This document shows positions 7,146-14,757 of a stretch of 14,954 bases of DNA, in pieces (the first letter of the stretch is position 1; each line of letters opens with the position of its first letter). The stretch lies in NCBI GenBank assembly GCA_031273735.1, contig JAISRI010000031.1, positions 1 to 14,954 of the forward strand, written 5' to 3'. Below the pieces are notes generated by a model, which did not search any database, was not told the DNA's origin, and was given only the letters and a program-made list of their open reading frames with translations. Position numbers and translations under genes: made by a program. Source of the stretch: Helicobacteraceae bacterium (lineage in GTDB: Bacteria > Campylobacterota > Campylobacteria > Campylobacterales > SZUA-545).

Positions 7146-8069
7146 ATGAAAGGAGCTTTTAAGCCTTTTTGCTTAGAACTGCCGCCTTTTACGAGAGAAG
7201 AAAGCAAAGAGATAAGCGTCGAGCGCGGCATTGTTATTAAGACGATCGTCAAAAACGCTATGGAGATTTTATTATATCGCGGCGTTAATCCAAGCCTGAT
7301 CGCAAAAAACGGAGATATTTTAATCCCTTATAAAGGAAAGTTTAAGTTTGATACAAGCAAAGAATTCGTAAAAGGACGCGAAGAGCTTTGGGGCGCTACG
7401 GCGTATGAAAGAGGTTCGATAGTCGCCGTATTAAAGCCGAGCGATATAGATTTTGCCGAAGTTTTCAAGAGCGCAGATAGACCCGTTTTTCTGGAAAATC
7501 CATCTCTTGGGAATACGCCTTCCGCGCATAGAAAAGCTAAAAACGAAGCTGAGAGCGGAAATATCGCAATAGTTTTTCCCGCCGAGAGCGGCGATCGAGA
7601 GATAGAAATTTACGCGCAAGGCGAAACGATGGAATACATATTAGAAACAGCCGAAAAACAGTGTCGTAATCCATATTATACCTCTGAAAATTGCGATTTT
7701 GAAAACAGATCGCCGTTTTTTGCCGCGCTAAAAGAAAAGAAGGATATTATCTGGTCAAAAGAGGCGGATTTGATATTAAGCGCGGGCGTTTATATTTTGG
7801 CGAATAATTGGTTATTGGATAGAAACCAAGCGCTTAAAGCGTCGGGCGAACTTTTCAATTTGAAAATCCCCATAATCGGCGGAGAAGTTTATACGCAAAA
7901 ACCTAACGGCGCGTTTTACAAGCTACTAGACGGCGGTTGGTATCTCAAACAAAACGAAAGCGAGACAAACGAAGTATTTTTGAAACGCGGCGTAGAAACT
8001 GCGCTGGAACATATAAAAAATTGCCCGCAAAACGAACCTTATTTTGCTCTAATACCAAGAAAATCATAA
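7146..8069 (+). CDS. Unrecognised two-part protein with Imm40-like C-terminus
   Basis: A 307-aa protein without signal peptide or membrane helix, so probably cytoplasmic. The first ~190 residues match nothing I know. From about W203 to the end the pattern changes: WSKEADLILSAG, then NQALKASGELFNLKIPIIGG, then EVYTQK (glycines 245-246) and GGWYL. This resembles as I remember it the Imm40 family of immunity proteins, which neutralise contact-dependent polymorphic toxins and carry an ALxxLxxLxIPVLGGDVY-like core. That link is unchecked. The ATG touches the TraB stop (TAGATG) with no good ribosome-binding site, so coupling to TraB translation is likely. No toxin gene is in the window. The converging gene at 8082 ends 12 nt away. 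Confidence 0.75.
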   Translation: MKGAFKPFCLELPPFTREESKEISVERGIVIKTIVKNAMEILLYRGVNPSLIAKNGDILIPYKGKFKFDTSKEFVKGREELWGATAYERGSIVAVLKPSDIDFAEVFKSADRPVFLENPSLGNTPSAHRKAKNEAESGNIAIVFPAESGDREIEIYAQGETMEYILETAEKQCRNPYYTSENCDFENRSPFFAALKEKKDIIWSKEADLILSAGVYILANNWLLDRNQALKASGELFNLKIPIIGGEVYTQKPNGAFYKLLDGGWYLKQNESETNEVFLKRGVETALEHIKNCPQNEPYFALIPRKS

Positions 8070-8081
8070 ATACGCAACCTT

Positions 8082-8483
8082 TTATCTTGTGATGCGGTAT
8101 AGTTTTATGCGGCGATCACTACAAAAAATAGACGTTAGATCGTTTTGATTTATATCGCTATAATCGTTTGGTATTTTATCAATTATTTCATCGCCGTCGA
8201 TCCATTTTGTTAAAATAAACGCCTCAAGAGATTCTATTTGCATTCTTGTTAATACAAACGCGATAAACTCCTCTTGTAGCGATCTGTATTTTGACGCGAA
8301 AAAATCGCAGGCGCATTGATTATGGGTTATATTATAATAAGCGTTATTTTGTAGATAGATTTTATCTATTTGAAAAGAATAATCGCCGCCCTCTACGACA
8401 TTTACCTTTTTATAGACGCTATAATCGCCGAGCGGCGCGGCGATCGCTATTTTCTTTTCATAATAGATCAGTTTCCAACACAT
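8082..8483 (-). CDS. AT-rich orphan gene, unknown function
   Basis: A predicted 133-aa soluble protein of no family I recognise. It has a central NQCACDFFASKY stretch with a paired cysteine, a helical segment (about SLQEEFIAFVLTRMQIESLEAFI) and an acidic tail. The frame is open back to an ATG at 8561, but that start would overlap the ABC-F gene by 53 nt and has no ribosome-binding site. I chose the ATG at 8483, 25 nt beyond the ABC-F stop, also without an obvious Shine-Dalgarno. Base composition is visibly more AT-rich than the neighbours, suggesting acquired DNA. It may be read through from the ABC-F gene. Its position, tail to tail with the Imm40-like gene, makes a second immunity-type protein conceivable, without sequence support. 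Confidence 0.6.
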   Translation of the reverse strand: MCWKLIYYEKKIAIAAPLGDYSVYKKVNVVEGGDYSFQIDKIYLQNNAYYNITHNQCACDFFASKYRSLQEEFIAFVLTRMQIESLEAFILTKWIDGDEIIDKIPNDYSDINQNDLTSIFCSDRRIKLYRITR

Positions 8484-8508
8484 ACTATATTCAACGCAAG
8501 AGTTTATT

Positions 8509-10095
8509 TTACCTTGCCTGAAACTCCTCGTAACTACCCCTAAAATCGGTAACGCTTCCATCTTGATTAAACGCGATTATTCGATTGGCAAAAGCGTCTA
8601 TTAGCTCGCGATCGTGCGCTACGCAGATCGCCGCGCCTTCAAACTGATAAAGCGCTTCGCCAAGCGCGACGATCGCCTCAAGATCTAAGTGGTTTGTCGG
8701 CTCGTCTAAAACCAAAAAATTACCGCCCTCTAGCATCAATTTTGACAACATCATTCTATGCTTTTCGCCGCCGCTCGCGCTTTGCGCGCTTTTTTCTTGC
8801 TCCTCGCCGCTAAAAAGCATTCGCCCTAAACAATTTCTGATCGTTCCAAGCTCCGCTTTTTTATCGTAAGCTCTTAGCCACTCGTAAAGCGTCGCCGATC
8901 CGCCTATTCGATCGGTCGTATCCTGCGGAAAATAACCGCTTTGCACGGTTTCGCCCCACTTAACCGATCCTTTATCGGCTTTCAACTCGCCCATAACGAT
9001 CTTGCAAAAGGTGGTTTTGCCGACTCCGTTCGCTCCTATTAACGCGACTTTGTCATTTGGTTCAAAGGTAAAGTTTAAGCCTTCAAAAACCTTATGCGTT
9101 CCGTAACTCTTGGTTAGATTTCCGACGCTTAAAGCCTCGTTGCCAATTTTGCGGTTGGGCTTGAAGACGATACTCGGATCGCGTCGCGAAGAGGGCTTGA
9201 TCGCTTGAATATCTAGTTTTTCAAGCTGTTTTTGACGGCTTGTGGCTTGCCTAGCTTTAGAGGCGTTGGCGCTAAAACGCGCTATAAACTTCTCTAACTC
9301 CGCTTTTTCTTTAAGTTTTTTTTCGCGCTCTAAATCCGCTTGTTTCGATAAAACGTTAGCCGCGATATACCAATCGTCGTATGCGCCCGCAAACTCTCGA
9401 ATCGTTCTGTAATCCACGTCTAACATATTTGTGCAAACGGCGTTAAGAAAGTGGCGATCGTGCGAAACTACCATAAGCGTTCCCTCGTGGCGAATCAATC
9501 TCTCTTCTAACCACGCGATCGAAGGCAGATCGAGGTTATTTGTCGGCTCGTCTAAAAACAAAACGTCTGGATTAGGAAATAAAACTTTCGCCAAAAGAAC
9601 TTTGAACTTATTTGCTCCCGTAATCTGACTCATAGTTTTTTGTTGAACCTCTTGTGGAAAACCAAGCTCCTCTAAGATTTTTATCACCCTTGTATCGGCT
9701 TCGTATGTCGGATCTTCTTCGGCTGTAATCATCTCCAACTCCGCTAAACGATTATTAACTTTTTCATCGTCAAAATCGCCCTGCGCGTATAGCTTTTCTT
9801 TCTCTTTAAGCGCGTCGTGTAGCCGCTTATTTCCCATTAAAACCGTGTCGAAAAGCGTAAAACTTTCGTACGCGAATTGGTTTTGATCCAAAACTCCTAC
9901 CCTGGCGTTCGGATCGATAATCACATTGCCCGCGCTAGGCTCGATCTGCCCTGTTAGAATCTTTAAGAAGGTCGTTTTACCCGCGCCGTTTGCCCCTATT
10001 AAACCGTATCGTTTGCCTTTATCTAGCGTAAGGTTAATGTTTTCAAACAAAATACGCGATCCGTAACGTTGCGTAATTCCTATAGTAGTAACCAT
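8509..10095 (-). CDS. ybiT: ABC-F ATPase, YbiT type
   Basis: Soluble ATP-binding-cassette protein with two fused nucleotide-binding domains and no membrane part; ABC-F proteins act on the ribosome rather than in transport. Domain 1 has Walker A GANGAGKTT (34-42), a degenerate signature (QITGANKFKVLLAK) and Walker B with DEPTNNLD (182-189). Domain 2 has GANGVGKTT (354-362), a canonical ASGGEKHR signature near 437 and DEPTNHLD (464-471). The ~80-residue charged linker between the domains (about 245-310) is the P-site tRNA-interaction motif region. Length (528 aa) and the atypical first signature match E. coli YbiT better than EttA or Uup. The start has an excellent ribosome-binding site (AAGGAGAAAAA). 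It lies 66 nt downstream of dnaJ on the same strand, so it may share its transcript. Confidence 0.9.
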   Translation of the reverse strand: MVTTIGITQRYGSRILFENINLTLDKGKRYGLIGANGAGKTTFLKILTGQIEPSAGNVIIDPNARVGVLDQNQFAYESFTLFDTVLMGNKRLHDALKEKEKLYAQGDFDDEKVNNRLAELEMITAEEDPTYEADTRVIKILEELGFPQEVQQKTMSQITGANKFKVLLAKVLFPNPDVLFLDEPTNNLDLPSIAWLEERLIRHEGTLMVVSHDRHFLNAVCTNMLDVDYRTIREFAGAYDDWYIAANVLSKQADLEREKKLKEKAELEKFIARFSANASKARQATSRQKQLEKLDIQAIKPSSRRDPSIVFKPNRKIGNEALSVGNLTKSYGTHKVFEGLNFTFEPNDKVALIGANGVGKTTFCKIVMGELKADKGSVKWGETVQSGYFPQDTTDRIGGSATLYEWLRAYDKKAELGTIRNCLGRMLFSGEEQEKSAQSASGGEKHRMMLSKLMLEGGNFLVLDEPTNHLDLEAIVALGEALYQFEGAAICVAHDRELIDAFANRIIAFNQDGSVTDFRGSYEEFQAR

Positions 10096-10161
10096 TTTTT
10101 CTCCTTATTTTTTACCTGTTTTTAATTTATCTTGACTTACGCGCTAGCGAAAAACGACGAA

Positions 10162-11256
10162 TTAGCTAAACCACCCTTTAACGCGATCGGCTATCTCGTC
10201 GAAAAAACCTTTGTGAGCCGTCCCTTCCTGCCCGAAACTTTCGTGCAGTTTCGTTAAAAGCTCCTCTTGTTCGGCGCTAAGTTTTTTGGGATAAACGATC
10301 TTAATCTGAACGATCATATCGCCAAGTCTTCCGTTCGTCGCGCTTCTAACGCCTTCGCCGCGAAGTCTAATCTGCGCCTTATCCCGCGCTCCTCGTTCGA
10401 TCTCCAGATTTTTCTTGCCGCGCAAAGTCGCCACTTCGATTGTCCCGCCCAAAGCCGCCAACGTGAAAAATACGGGAGCTTGCACATAAACGTCCGCGTC
10501 GCGGCGTTCAAAAACGGGATCGTCCCTAACGGATAAAATCACGTAAAGATCGCCGCGCAAACCGCCCTGCCCCATCGCGCCGCGCCCGCTGGCTCTAAGC
10601 CTTTGCCCGTTATCCACGCCTTCGGGAACGGCGATCTCTATGCTATCGTCGATCAAAATCGCGCCTTTGCCTTTGCACTCCTTGCAGGCGGTCTCTAGAA
10701 TATTGCCGCTTCCGTTGCATTTTGGGCAGGTTTGCGAAAAAGTCATAAAACCTTGCCGCTGATAGATCTGCCCGCGCCCGTTGCAGTAGTCGCACGATTT
10801 TCGCTTGCCGCCGCTTCCGCCGCATTCTCCGCAAGGCTTTGAGTAGCGGTATTTGAGCGTCTTTTTACAACCAAAAACCGCTTCCATAAATGAAAGTTCC
10901 AATTCGGCGGCAATATCCAGCGACTCTTTATGCCGCCCGCTCGATCGTTTGCGCCCGCCGCCAAAAAACGAATCGAACACGTCGGCAATATCGCCAAACA
11001 TATCGTCAAATCCCGCGCTCGATCCCTGCGAATTAAGCCCCGCTTTGCCATAACGATCGTAGAGCGCTCGTTTACTTTCGTCGCTTAAAACCTGATATGC
11101 CTCGTTGATCTGCTTAAACTTCGCTTCGGCTTCTGGATTGTCGCGGTTTTTATCGGGGTGATATTTGAGCGCCGCTTTGCGAAACGCCCTCTTGATCTCT
11201 TCCGCCGTAGCGTTTCTATCAATCTCCAATACGGCATAATAATCAAATTCGTCCAT
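10162..11256 (-). CDS. dnaJ: Chaperone DnaJ (Hsp40)
   Basis: Co-chaperone that stimulates DnaK ATPase and delivers unfolded clients. The J domain occupies residues 1-70 with HPD at 33-35. A glycine/phenylalanine-rich linker follows (FDDMFGDIADVFDSFFGGG). Four zinc-binding CxxCxGxG repeats are intact: CGECGGSG, CDYCNGRG, CPKCNGSG and CKECKGKG. The C-terminal client-binding domains complete a normal 364-aa type-I DnaJ, which rules out the zinc-finger-less CbpA type. The ATG follows GAGAGAATT. No CIRCE or HrcA operator is visible upstream; neither dnaK nor grpE is in the window, an arrangement also seen in Campylobacter. recR diverges from it across 61 bp. Confidence 0.97.
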   Translation of the reverse strand: MDEFDYYAVLEIDRNATAEEIKRAFRKAALKYHPDKNRDNPEAEAKFKQINEAYQVLSDESKRALYDRYGKAGLNSQGSSAGFDDMFGDIADVFDSFFGGGRKRSSGRHKESLDIAAELELSFMEAVFGCKKTLKYRYSKPCGECGGSGGKRKSCDYCNGRGQIYQRQGFMTFSQTCPKCNGSGNILETACKECKGKGAILIDDSIEIAVPEGVDNGQRLRASGRGAMGQGGLRGDLYVILSVRDDPVFERRDADVYVQAPVFFTLAALGGTIEVATLRGKKNLEIERGARDKAQIRLRGEGVRSATNGRLGDMIVQIKIVYPKKLSAEQEELLTKLHESFGQEGTAHKGFFDEIADRVKGWFS

Positions 11257-11290
11257 AATTCTCTCGCGTTTTAGGATTATTTAGGGCGCA

Positions 11291-11296
11291 ATTGTA
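11291..11296 (-). promoter_or_regulatory. Putative -10 box for dnaJ
   Basis: On the minus strand TACAAT sits in GCTACAATTG, 35 nt before the dnaJ ATG. The same GCTACAATTG occurs in front of the polyamine operon (TACAAT at 5759-5764). A weak TTACGA lies 16 bp further upstream as a possible -35. Function is inferred. Confidence 0.5.
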
Positions 11297-11317
11297 GCAA
11301 ATTGGTAAGCTTTCGTA

Positions 11318-11884
11318 ATGTATTTTCAACCCGATAGTTTTCAAAATCTAGTCGAAGCGCTGACGCGCCTACCCGCAATCGGCAAAAAAAGCGCGCGAAA
11401 TATCGCTTTCGAGCTTGTAATGCGCGATCAGAGCGCGGCGCTTAAACTTGCCCACGCGATCGAACGGGCGCTTGCCAGCGCGCGGATTTGCGTTCGTTGC
11501 GGTTCTTTGGGCGAAAACGAGCTGTGCGCCGTTTGCGCCGACGAAGAGCGCGATCGGAGTAAAATATGCGTCGTTTTGAGCGCGAAAGATATTTTCACGT
11601 TAGAAGAAAGCGGACTGTGGAAAGGTTTGTATTTTGTTTATGAGAGCGAGGAGAGCTTTGCCAAGCTCGAAAATATGATCAAAGAGGAATCGGCGCAAGA
11701 GGCGGTTTTCGCCTTTGCGCCAAGCGTGCAAAACGACGCGCTGATCTACTTTATCGAGGAGCGTCTTTCGCCCTATGGCTTGATCTTTTCAAAGATCGCG
11801 CAGGGCGTTCCAACGGGCGTAAGCCTTGAAAACGTCGATATACTCTCCCTTAGCCGCGCGCTTGAAGGGCGGGTAAAAATATGA
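11318..11884 (+). CDS. recR: Recombination mediator RecR
   Basis: Recombinational-repair protein that, with RecO (and RecF where present), helps load RecA on SSB-coated DNA. The 188-aa sequence has the family order: an N-terminal helix-hairpin-helix region (LTRLPAIGKKSARNIAFEL), a C4 zinc finger (CVRCGSLGENELCAVC, residues about 65-80) and a Toprim-like domain starting at ICVVLSAKDIF. It ends with the conserved IAQGVPTGVSLENVD and LSRALEGR. Length is slightly short of the ~200-aa norm but typical for this group. The ATG at 11318 lacks a strong Shine-Dalgarno (GGTAAGCTTTCGTA precedes it), and no other in-frame start is better. It diverges from dnaJ and is followed after 83 nt by rho. Confidence 0.95.
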   Translation: MYFQPDSFQNLVEALTRLPAIGKKSARNIAFELVMRDQSAALKLAHAIERALASARICVRCGSLGENELCAVCADEERDRSKICVVLSAKDIFTLEESGLWKGLYFVYESEESFAKLENMIKEESAQEAVFAFAPSVQNDALIYFIEERLSPYGLIFSKIAQGVPTGVSLENVDILSLSRALEGRVKI

Positions 11885-11903
11885 CGTTTAAGGTTTGCGC
11901 AAC

Positions 11904-11909
11904 TACAAT
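11904..11909 (+). promoter_or_regulatory. Putative -10 box for rho
   Basis: TACAAT inside CTACAATT, in the 83-bp gap after recR, would give a leader of roughly 50 nt before the rho ATG. It matches the -10-like element seen upstream of dnaJ and the polyamine operon. No clear -35 and no attenuator hairpin are seen; read-through from recR is equally possible. Confidence 0.4.
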
Positions 11910-11967
11910 TCGTATTTGCAACGTTTTTACTTCCGCGTATGCCATATCCTAAATCTAAAGAACGGTA

Positions 11968-13290
11968 ATGAACGAAAACTACGAAAACCCGCCCCACAAA
12001 AAAAACAACCGCGCCCACGCGCCCGTTGAAGGCGTTACAATCGAACAGCTCCAGTTAAAGAGTATCGACTCGCTAATCGCGCTCGCCGCCGAAGCGGGCA
12101 TAGAGAACCCTAACGATTTCAAACGTCAAGATCTGATGTTTGAGATTTTGAAAACCCAAGTAACGCAAGGCGGTTATATACTCCTTAGCGGTATGTTAGA
12201 GGTTATGTCCGACGGTTACGGCTTTTTACGCGCCATCGACGGCAATTTTTCCAATACGGAACACGATGCATACGTCGGCAACACGCAGATCCGCCGCTTT
12301 GGCTTGCGAACCGGCGACATCGTAACGGGACAGGTGCGCGCGCCAAAGGATCAAGAGCGTTATTCGGCTCTATTAAAGATCGAGGCGATCAACTATATGC
12401 CGCCCGAAGAAGCGAAACGCCGCCCCCTATTTGACAACCTAACGCCGCTTTTTCCCGACGAAAAAATTATGATGGAATATGATCCGCTCAAATTAACGGG
12501 GCGGATTATCGACTTGTTTGATCCGATCGGTAAAGGGCAACGCGGCTTGATCGTCGCGCCGCCGCGAAGCGGCAAAACCGAATTGCTAAAAGAGTTGGCG
12601 CACGGAATCGAAAAAAACCATCCCGAAATCGCGCTGATCGTCTTGCTTGTAGACGAGCGCCCCGAAGAGGTTACGGATATGGAGCGAAGCGTAAAAGGTA
12701 GCGTTTATAGCTCCACGTTTGATATGCCCGCGCAGAATCACGTCCGCGTCGCGGAACTTGTGATCGAACAGGCAAAACGTATAACCGAAAGAGGCAAAGA
12801 CGTTGTGATCTTGCTTGATTCAATTACTCGCTTAGCAAGAGCTTACAACACCGTAACGCCTTCGAGCGGCAAAGTGCTAACGGGCGGCGTAGATGCGAAC
12901 GCGCTTCATAAACCCAAACGTTTTTTTGGCGCGGCGAGAAACATAGAAAACGGCGGCAGTTTGACGATTATGGCTACGGCGCTGATCGATACGGGAAGCC
13001 GAATGGACGAGGTTATTTTTGAGGAGTTCAAAGGCACGGGAAATATGGAGATAATTCTAAGCCGCGATATAGCCGACAGACGTATATATCCCGCGATCGA
13101 CGTCGTCAAATCAGGCACGCGAAAAGAGGAGCTTTTGCAAGAACCGGCAAAATTGCAAAGAGTGTGGGCGTTGAGAACCGCGATGAGTCAGATGAAAAAC
13201 GAGATCGAAGCGTTAAAATTCGTTTTTTCTAAACTGCAATCGACAAAAGATAACGTCGAGTTTTTAGCTAAGATGAACGAGTGTAATTAG
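11968..13290 (+). CDS. rho: Transcription termination factor Rho
   Basis: Hexameric RNA-dependent ATPase/translocase that terminates transcription. The N-terminal Rho domain (about 25-65, LKSIDSLIALAAEAGI) is followed by the OB-fold RNA-binding domain with the DGYGFLRA signature. The RecA-like motor has Walker A APPRSGKTE (about 197-205) and VILLDSITRLARAYN as Walker B. The Q-loop (SGKVLTGGVDANAL) and R-loop (ATALIDTGSRMDEVIFEEFKGTGNME) follow. At 440 aa it is of ordinary length, without the large insertions of some actinobacterial or Bacteroidota Rhos. Walker A has R-S where E. coli has K-A, as I recall for other Campylobacterota. The ATG at 11968 is preceded by AAAGAACGGTA, a weak ribosome-binding site. 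Confidence 0.97.
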   Translation: MNENYENPPHKKNNRAHAPVEGVTIEQLQLKSIDSLIALAAEAGIENPNDFKRQDLMFEILKTQVTQGGYILLSGMLEVMSDGYGFLRAIDGNFSNTEHDAYVGNTQIRRFGLRTGDIVTGQVRAPKDQERYSALLKIEAINYMPPEEAKRRPLFDNLTPLFPDEKIMMEYDPLKLTGRIIDLFDPIGKGQRGLIVAPPRSGKTELLKELAHGIEKNHPEIALIVLLVDERPEEVTDMERSVKGSVYSSTFDMPAQNHVRVAELVIEQAKRITERGKDVVILLDSITRLARAYNTVTPSSGKVLTGGVDANALHKPKRFFGAARNIENGGSLTIMATALIDTGSRMDEVIFEEFKGTGNMEIILSRDIADRRIYPAIDVVKSGTRKEELLQEPAKLQRVWALRTAMSQMKNEIEALKFVFSKLQSTKDNVEFLAKMNECN

Positions 13291-13326
13291 GCTCGGACAA
13301 CGGGCTAAACATTTTTAAGCGTTTTT
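13291..13326 (+). terminator. Possible weak terminator between convergent rho and TPR genes
   Basis: GCTCG (13291-13295) can pair with CGGGC (13301-13305), including one G-U pair, around a five-base loop. T-rich tracts follow at 13312-13316 and 13322-13326. The stem is short, and this may simply be AT-rich spacer between the two converging stops. Confidence 0.3.
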
Positions 13327-13348
13327 GAAAACTATCTGAATAAAAAAA

Positions 13349-14365
13349 TTACTCTGCCAAGAGTTTTTTATTGCGCATATCGGTTAGCGCTTCGCATTCG
13401 CCTAACTCGCACGCTTTTTTAGCGTCGATCGTAGCGTTTGCTAGATCGTTTAATTTGATATATGATTTGGCGCGGTTATTATATGCGTAGGCAAAATTAG
13501 GATTGTTTTTAATTAACTCCGAATAATCGGCGATCGCCTTATCGTAATCTTTTAACGTTAAATGAGCGTTTGCGCGGTAATAATAAGCGTCTAGGTCGAT
13601 CGGATCAAGTTTAAGAGTTTGATCAAAATCGGCGATCGCCTCCGCATATTCTCCTAAATGCGCGTAAGCCATTGCGCGGCTACGATACGCTCTTGCGGCG
13701 TTTGGACTAATATCGATCATCTTAGTAAAATCCGCGATCGCGTCTTTATATTCGCCTAAAAAGTCGTATGCGCTTCCGCGTTTATCATAGGCGTTAAGGT
13801 GATCTGGATTGAGTTTTAACGCTTGGGTTAAATCTGGAATCGCTCTGCCATATTCTCTCATTCTGGAATAAACGTCGCCGCGAGCGTAATATAGTTGCGC
13901 CCCTTGCGGATTAAGTTTGATCGTGGCTGAAAAATCGGCGAGCGCCTTTGAATGATCGTAAAAACTATACTCGTAAATAAATCCGCGATTATAATAAGCG
14001 CTAATATGATTTGGATTTAATTTTAGCGCTTGCGTATAATCATTTATGGCTCTATGATGATCGCCTAAATTATAATAGGCTTGCGCGCGGTAGTAGTATG
14101 CGTCCGTATCGTTGCTATCAAGTTTAATAACTTCGGTAAAATCGGCGATCGCTTTTTTATAATCGCGGACTTCATTATACGCTAAAGCGCGGCGGTAATA
14201 AACGGCGCGAAAGTTTGGATTTAATTTAAGCGCTTCGGTAAAATCGGCGATCGCCTTTTGATAGTCGCCGCTATTTGAGGCTTTCAGCCCTGAACTTGCA
14301 AACTCCGCCGCCGACGCGGCAAAAATGGCAATACAGCAGGCGCATAATAAAAACAAGTTTCTCAT
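13349..14365 (-). CDS. Exported TPR-repeat protein
   Basis: A 338-aa protein with a Sec signal peptide (hydrophobic core about residues 3-18; likely cleavage in ASA-AE near 19-20). Nearly all the rest is a chain of about nine tetratricopeptide repeats of 34 residues. Each has the pattern KLNP-x(4)-AYYxRAxAYxxLGDYxKAIADFTEAL; the third repeat has one extra residue. TPR chains are protein-interaction scaffolds, here in the periplasm or possibly outside, so partners rather than catalysis should be expected. The repeats are very alike in DNA too, with recurrent GCGATCGC at 102-bp spacing. The ATG at 14365 has a strong ribosome-binding site (AAAAGGAGATTAG). It is monocistronic, converging on rho and followed upstream by a repeat-rich gap. 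Confidence 0.93.
   Translation of the reverse strand: MRNLFLLCACCIAIFAASAAEFASSGLKASNSGDYQKAIADFTEALKLNPNFRAVYYRRALAYNEVRDYKKAIADFTEVIKLDSNDTDAYYYRAQAYYNLGDHHRAINDYTQALKLNPNHISAYYNRGFIYEYSFYDHSKALADFSATIKLNPQGAQLYYARGDVYSRMREYGRAIPDLTQALKLNPDHLNAYDKRGSAYDFLGEYKDAIADFTKMIDISPNAARAYRSRAMAYAHLGEYAEAIADFDQTLKLDPIDLDAYYYRANAHLTLKDYDKAIADYSELIKNNPNFAYAYNNRAKSYIKLNDLANATIDAKKACELGECEALTDMRNKKLLAE
13530..14254 (-). repeat. 102-bp periodic coding repeats of the TPR gene
   Basis: The octamer GCGATCGC recurs at 13530, 13632, 13734, 14145 and 14247. Steps are 102, 102, 411 and 102 bp, against 102 bp per 34-residue TPR; the 411-bp step is four units plus one extra codon. It encodes part of the A-I-A-D-F motif at each repeat's end, showing recent internal duplication or strong codon convergence. 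Confidence 0.9.
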
Positions 14366-14395
14366 CTAATCTCCTTTTGATTTACCGCATCCGCT

Positions 14396-14401
14396 ATTAT
14401 A
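14396..14401 (-). promoter_or_regulatory. Putative -10 box for the TPR gene
   Basis: On the minus strand TATAAT in the context GGGCTATAATAGC, 30 nt upstream of the ATG at 14365. The context GCTATAAT agrees with the GCTACAAT elements in front of dnaJ and the polyamine operon. No -35 is evident. Confidence 0.55.
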
Positions 14402-14578
14402 GCCCAAAGATCGCCCGCGCTAATCAAGTTGTTCTAGCCCGCAACATTCAAGCGCCGTCATTCCCGCTCCCTTTCTCGTCATTCCCGCGTAGCGCCCGCT
14501 CCGCAGTGCAACGGAAGAGCGAAAGGCGCGAAGGAAGGCGGGAATCCAAATAGCGCGAAGCGCTGATCCCTGATTGTT

Positions 14579-14745
14579 CGTAGGTTTTGAAATACGCACG
14601 GCTACGCCGTATTTGGATTCTCGCCTTCCTCCGCGGCTGACGGCTGGGGACAGCCTATCGCTCCGCGCGGGAATGGCTGAATATGGCGGCTTTGCCGATA
14701 ATGCGTAGGTTTTACAAATGCGTTGGTTTTGGTTTGGATTCCCGC
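14579..14745 (+). repeat. Two direct copies of a 42-46-bp repeat module
   Basis: Copy A (14579-14624) and copy B (14704-14745) both begin CGTAGGTTTT, continue through AAAT-(A/G)-CG after a 2-base spacer that is GA or AC, and end in TTTGGATTC-(C/T)-CGC. Copy A carries an internal small palindrome, ACGGC-TAC-GCCGT. They show that the cluster contains a longer repeated module than the palindromes alone. Confidence 0.75.
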
Positions 14746-14757
14746 TTACGCGGGAAT
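14738..14757. repeat. Perfect 8-bp-arm hairpin
   Basis: ATTCCCGC (14738-14745), loop TTAC, GCGGGAAT (14750-14757): the most compact unit of the repeat family. It lacks an adjoining T-tract, so it is not read as an intrinsic terminator. Confidence 0.85.

Noticed and set aside
8484..8561. Upstream start (8561) for the AT-rich orphan gene
   Set aside because: It would add 26 residues inside the ABC-F coding end with no ribosome-binding site; the added residues look like out-of-frame ABC-F sequence.
754..14254. GCGATCGC abundance as evidence of a cyanobacterial genome
   Set aside because: The genes (carboxyspermidine-pathway pair, compact Rho, dnaJ close to recR) fit Campylobacterota, and many cyanobacteria lack Rho.
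13349..14365. Regular repeats as a CRISPR array
   Set aside because: The 102-bp periodicity is a coding TPR pattern in one open frame with signal peptide and ribosome-binding site; there are no constant repeat/spacer units.
14275..14553. 92-aa plus-strand open frame spanning the TPR 5' end and the repeats
   Set aside because: It lies antisense to the TPR signal peptide, is low-complexity and repeat-derived, and has no ribosome-binding site.
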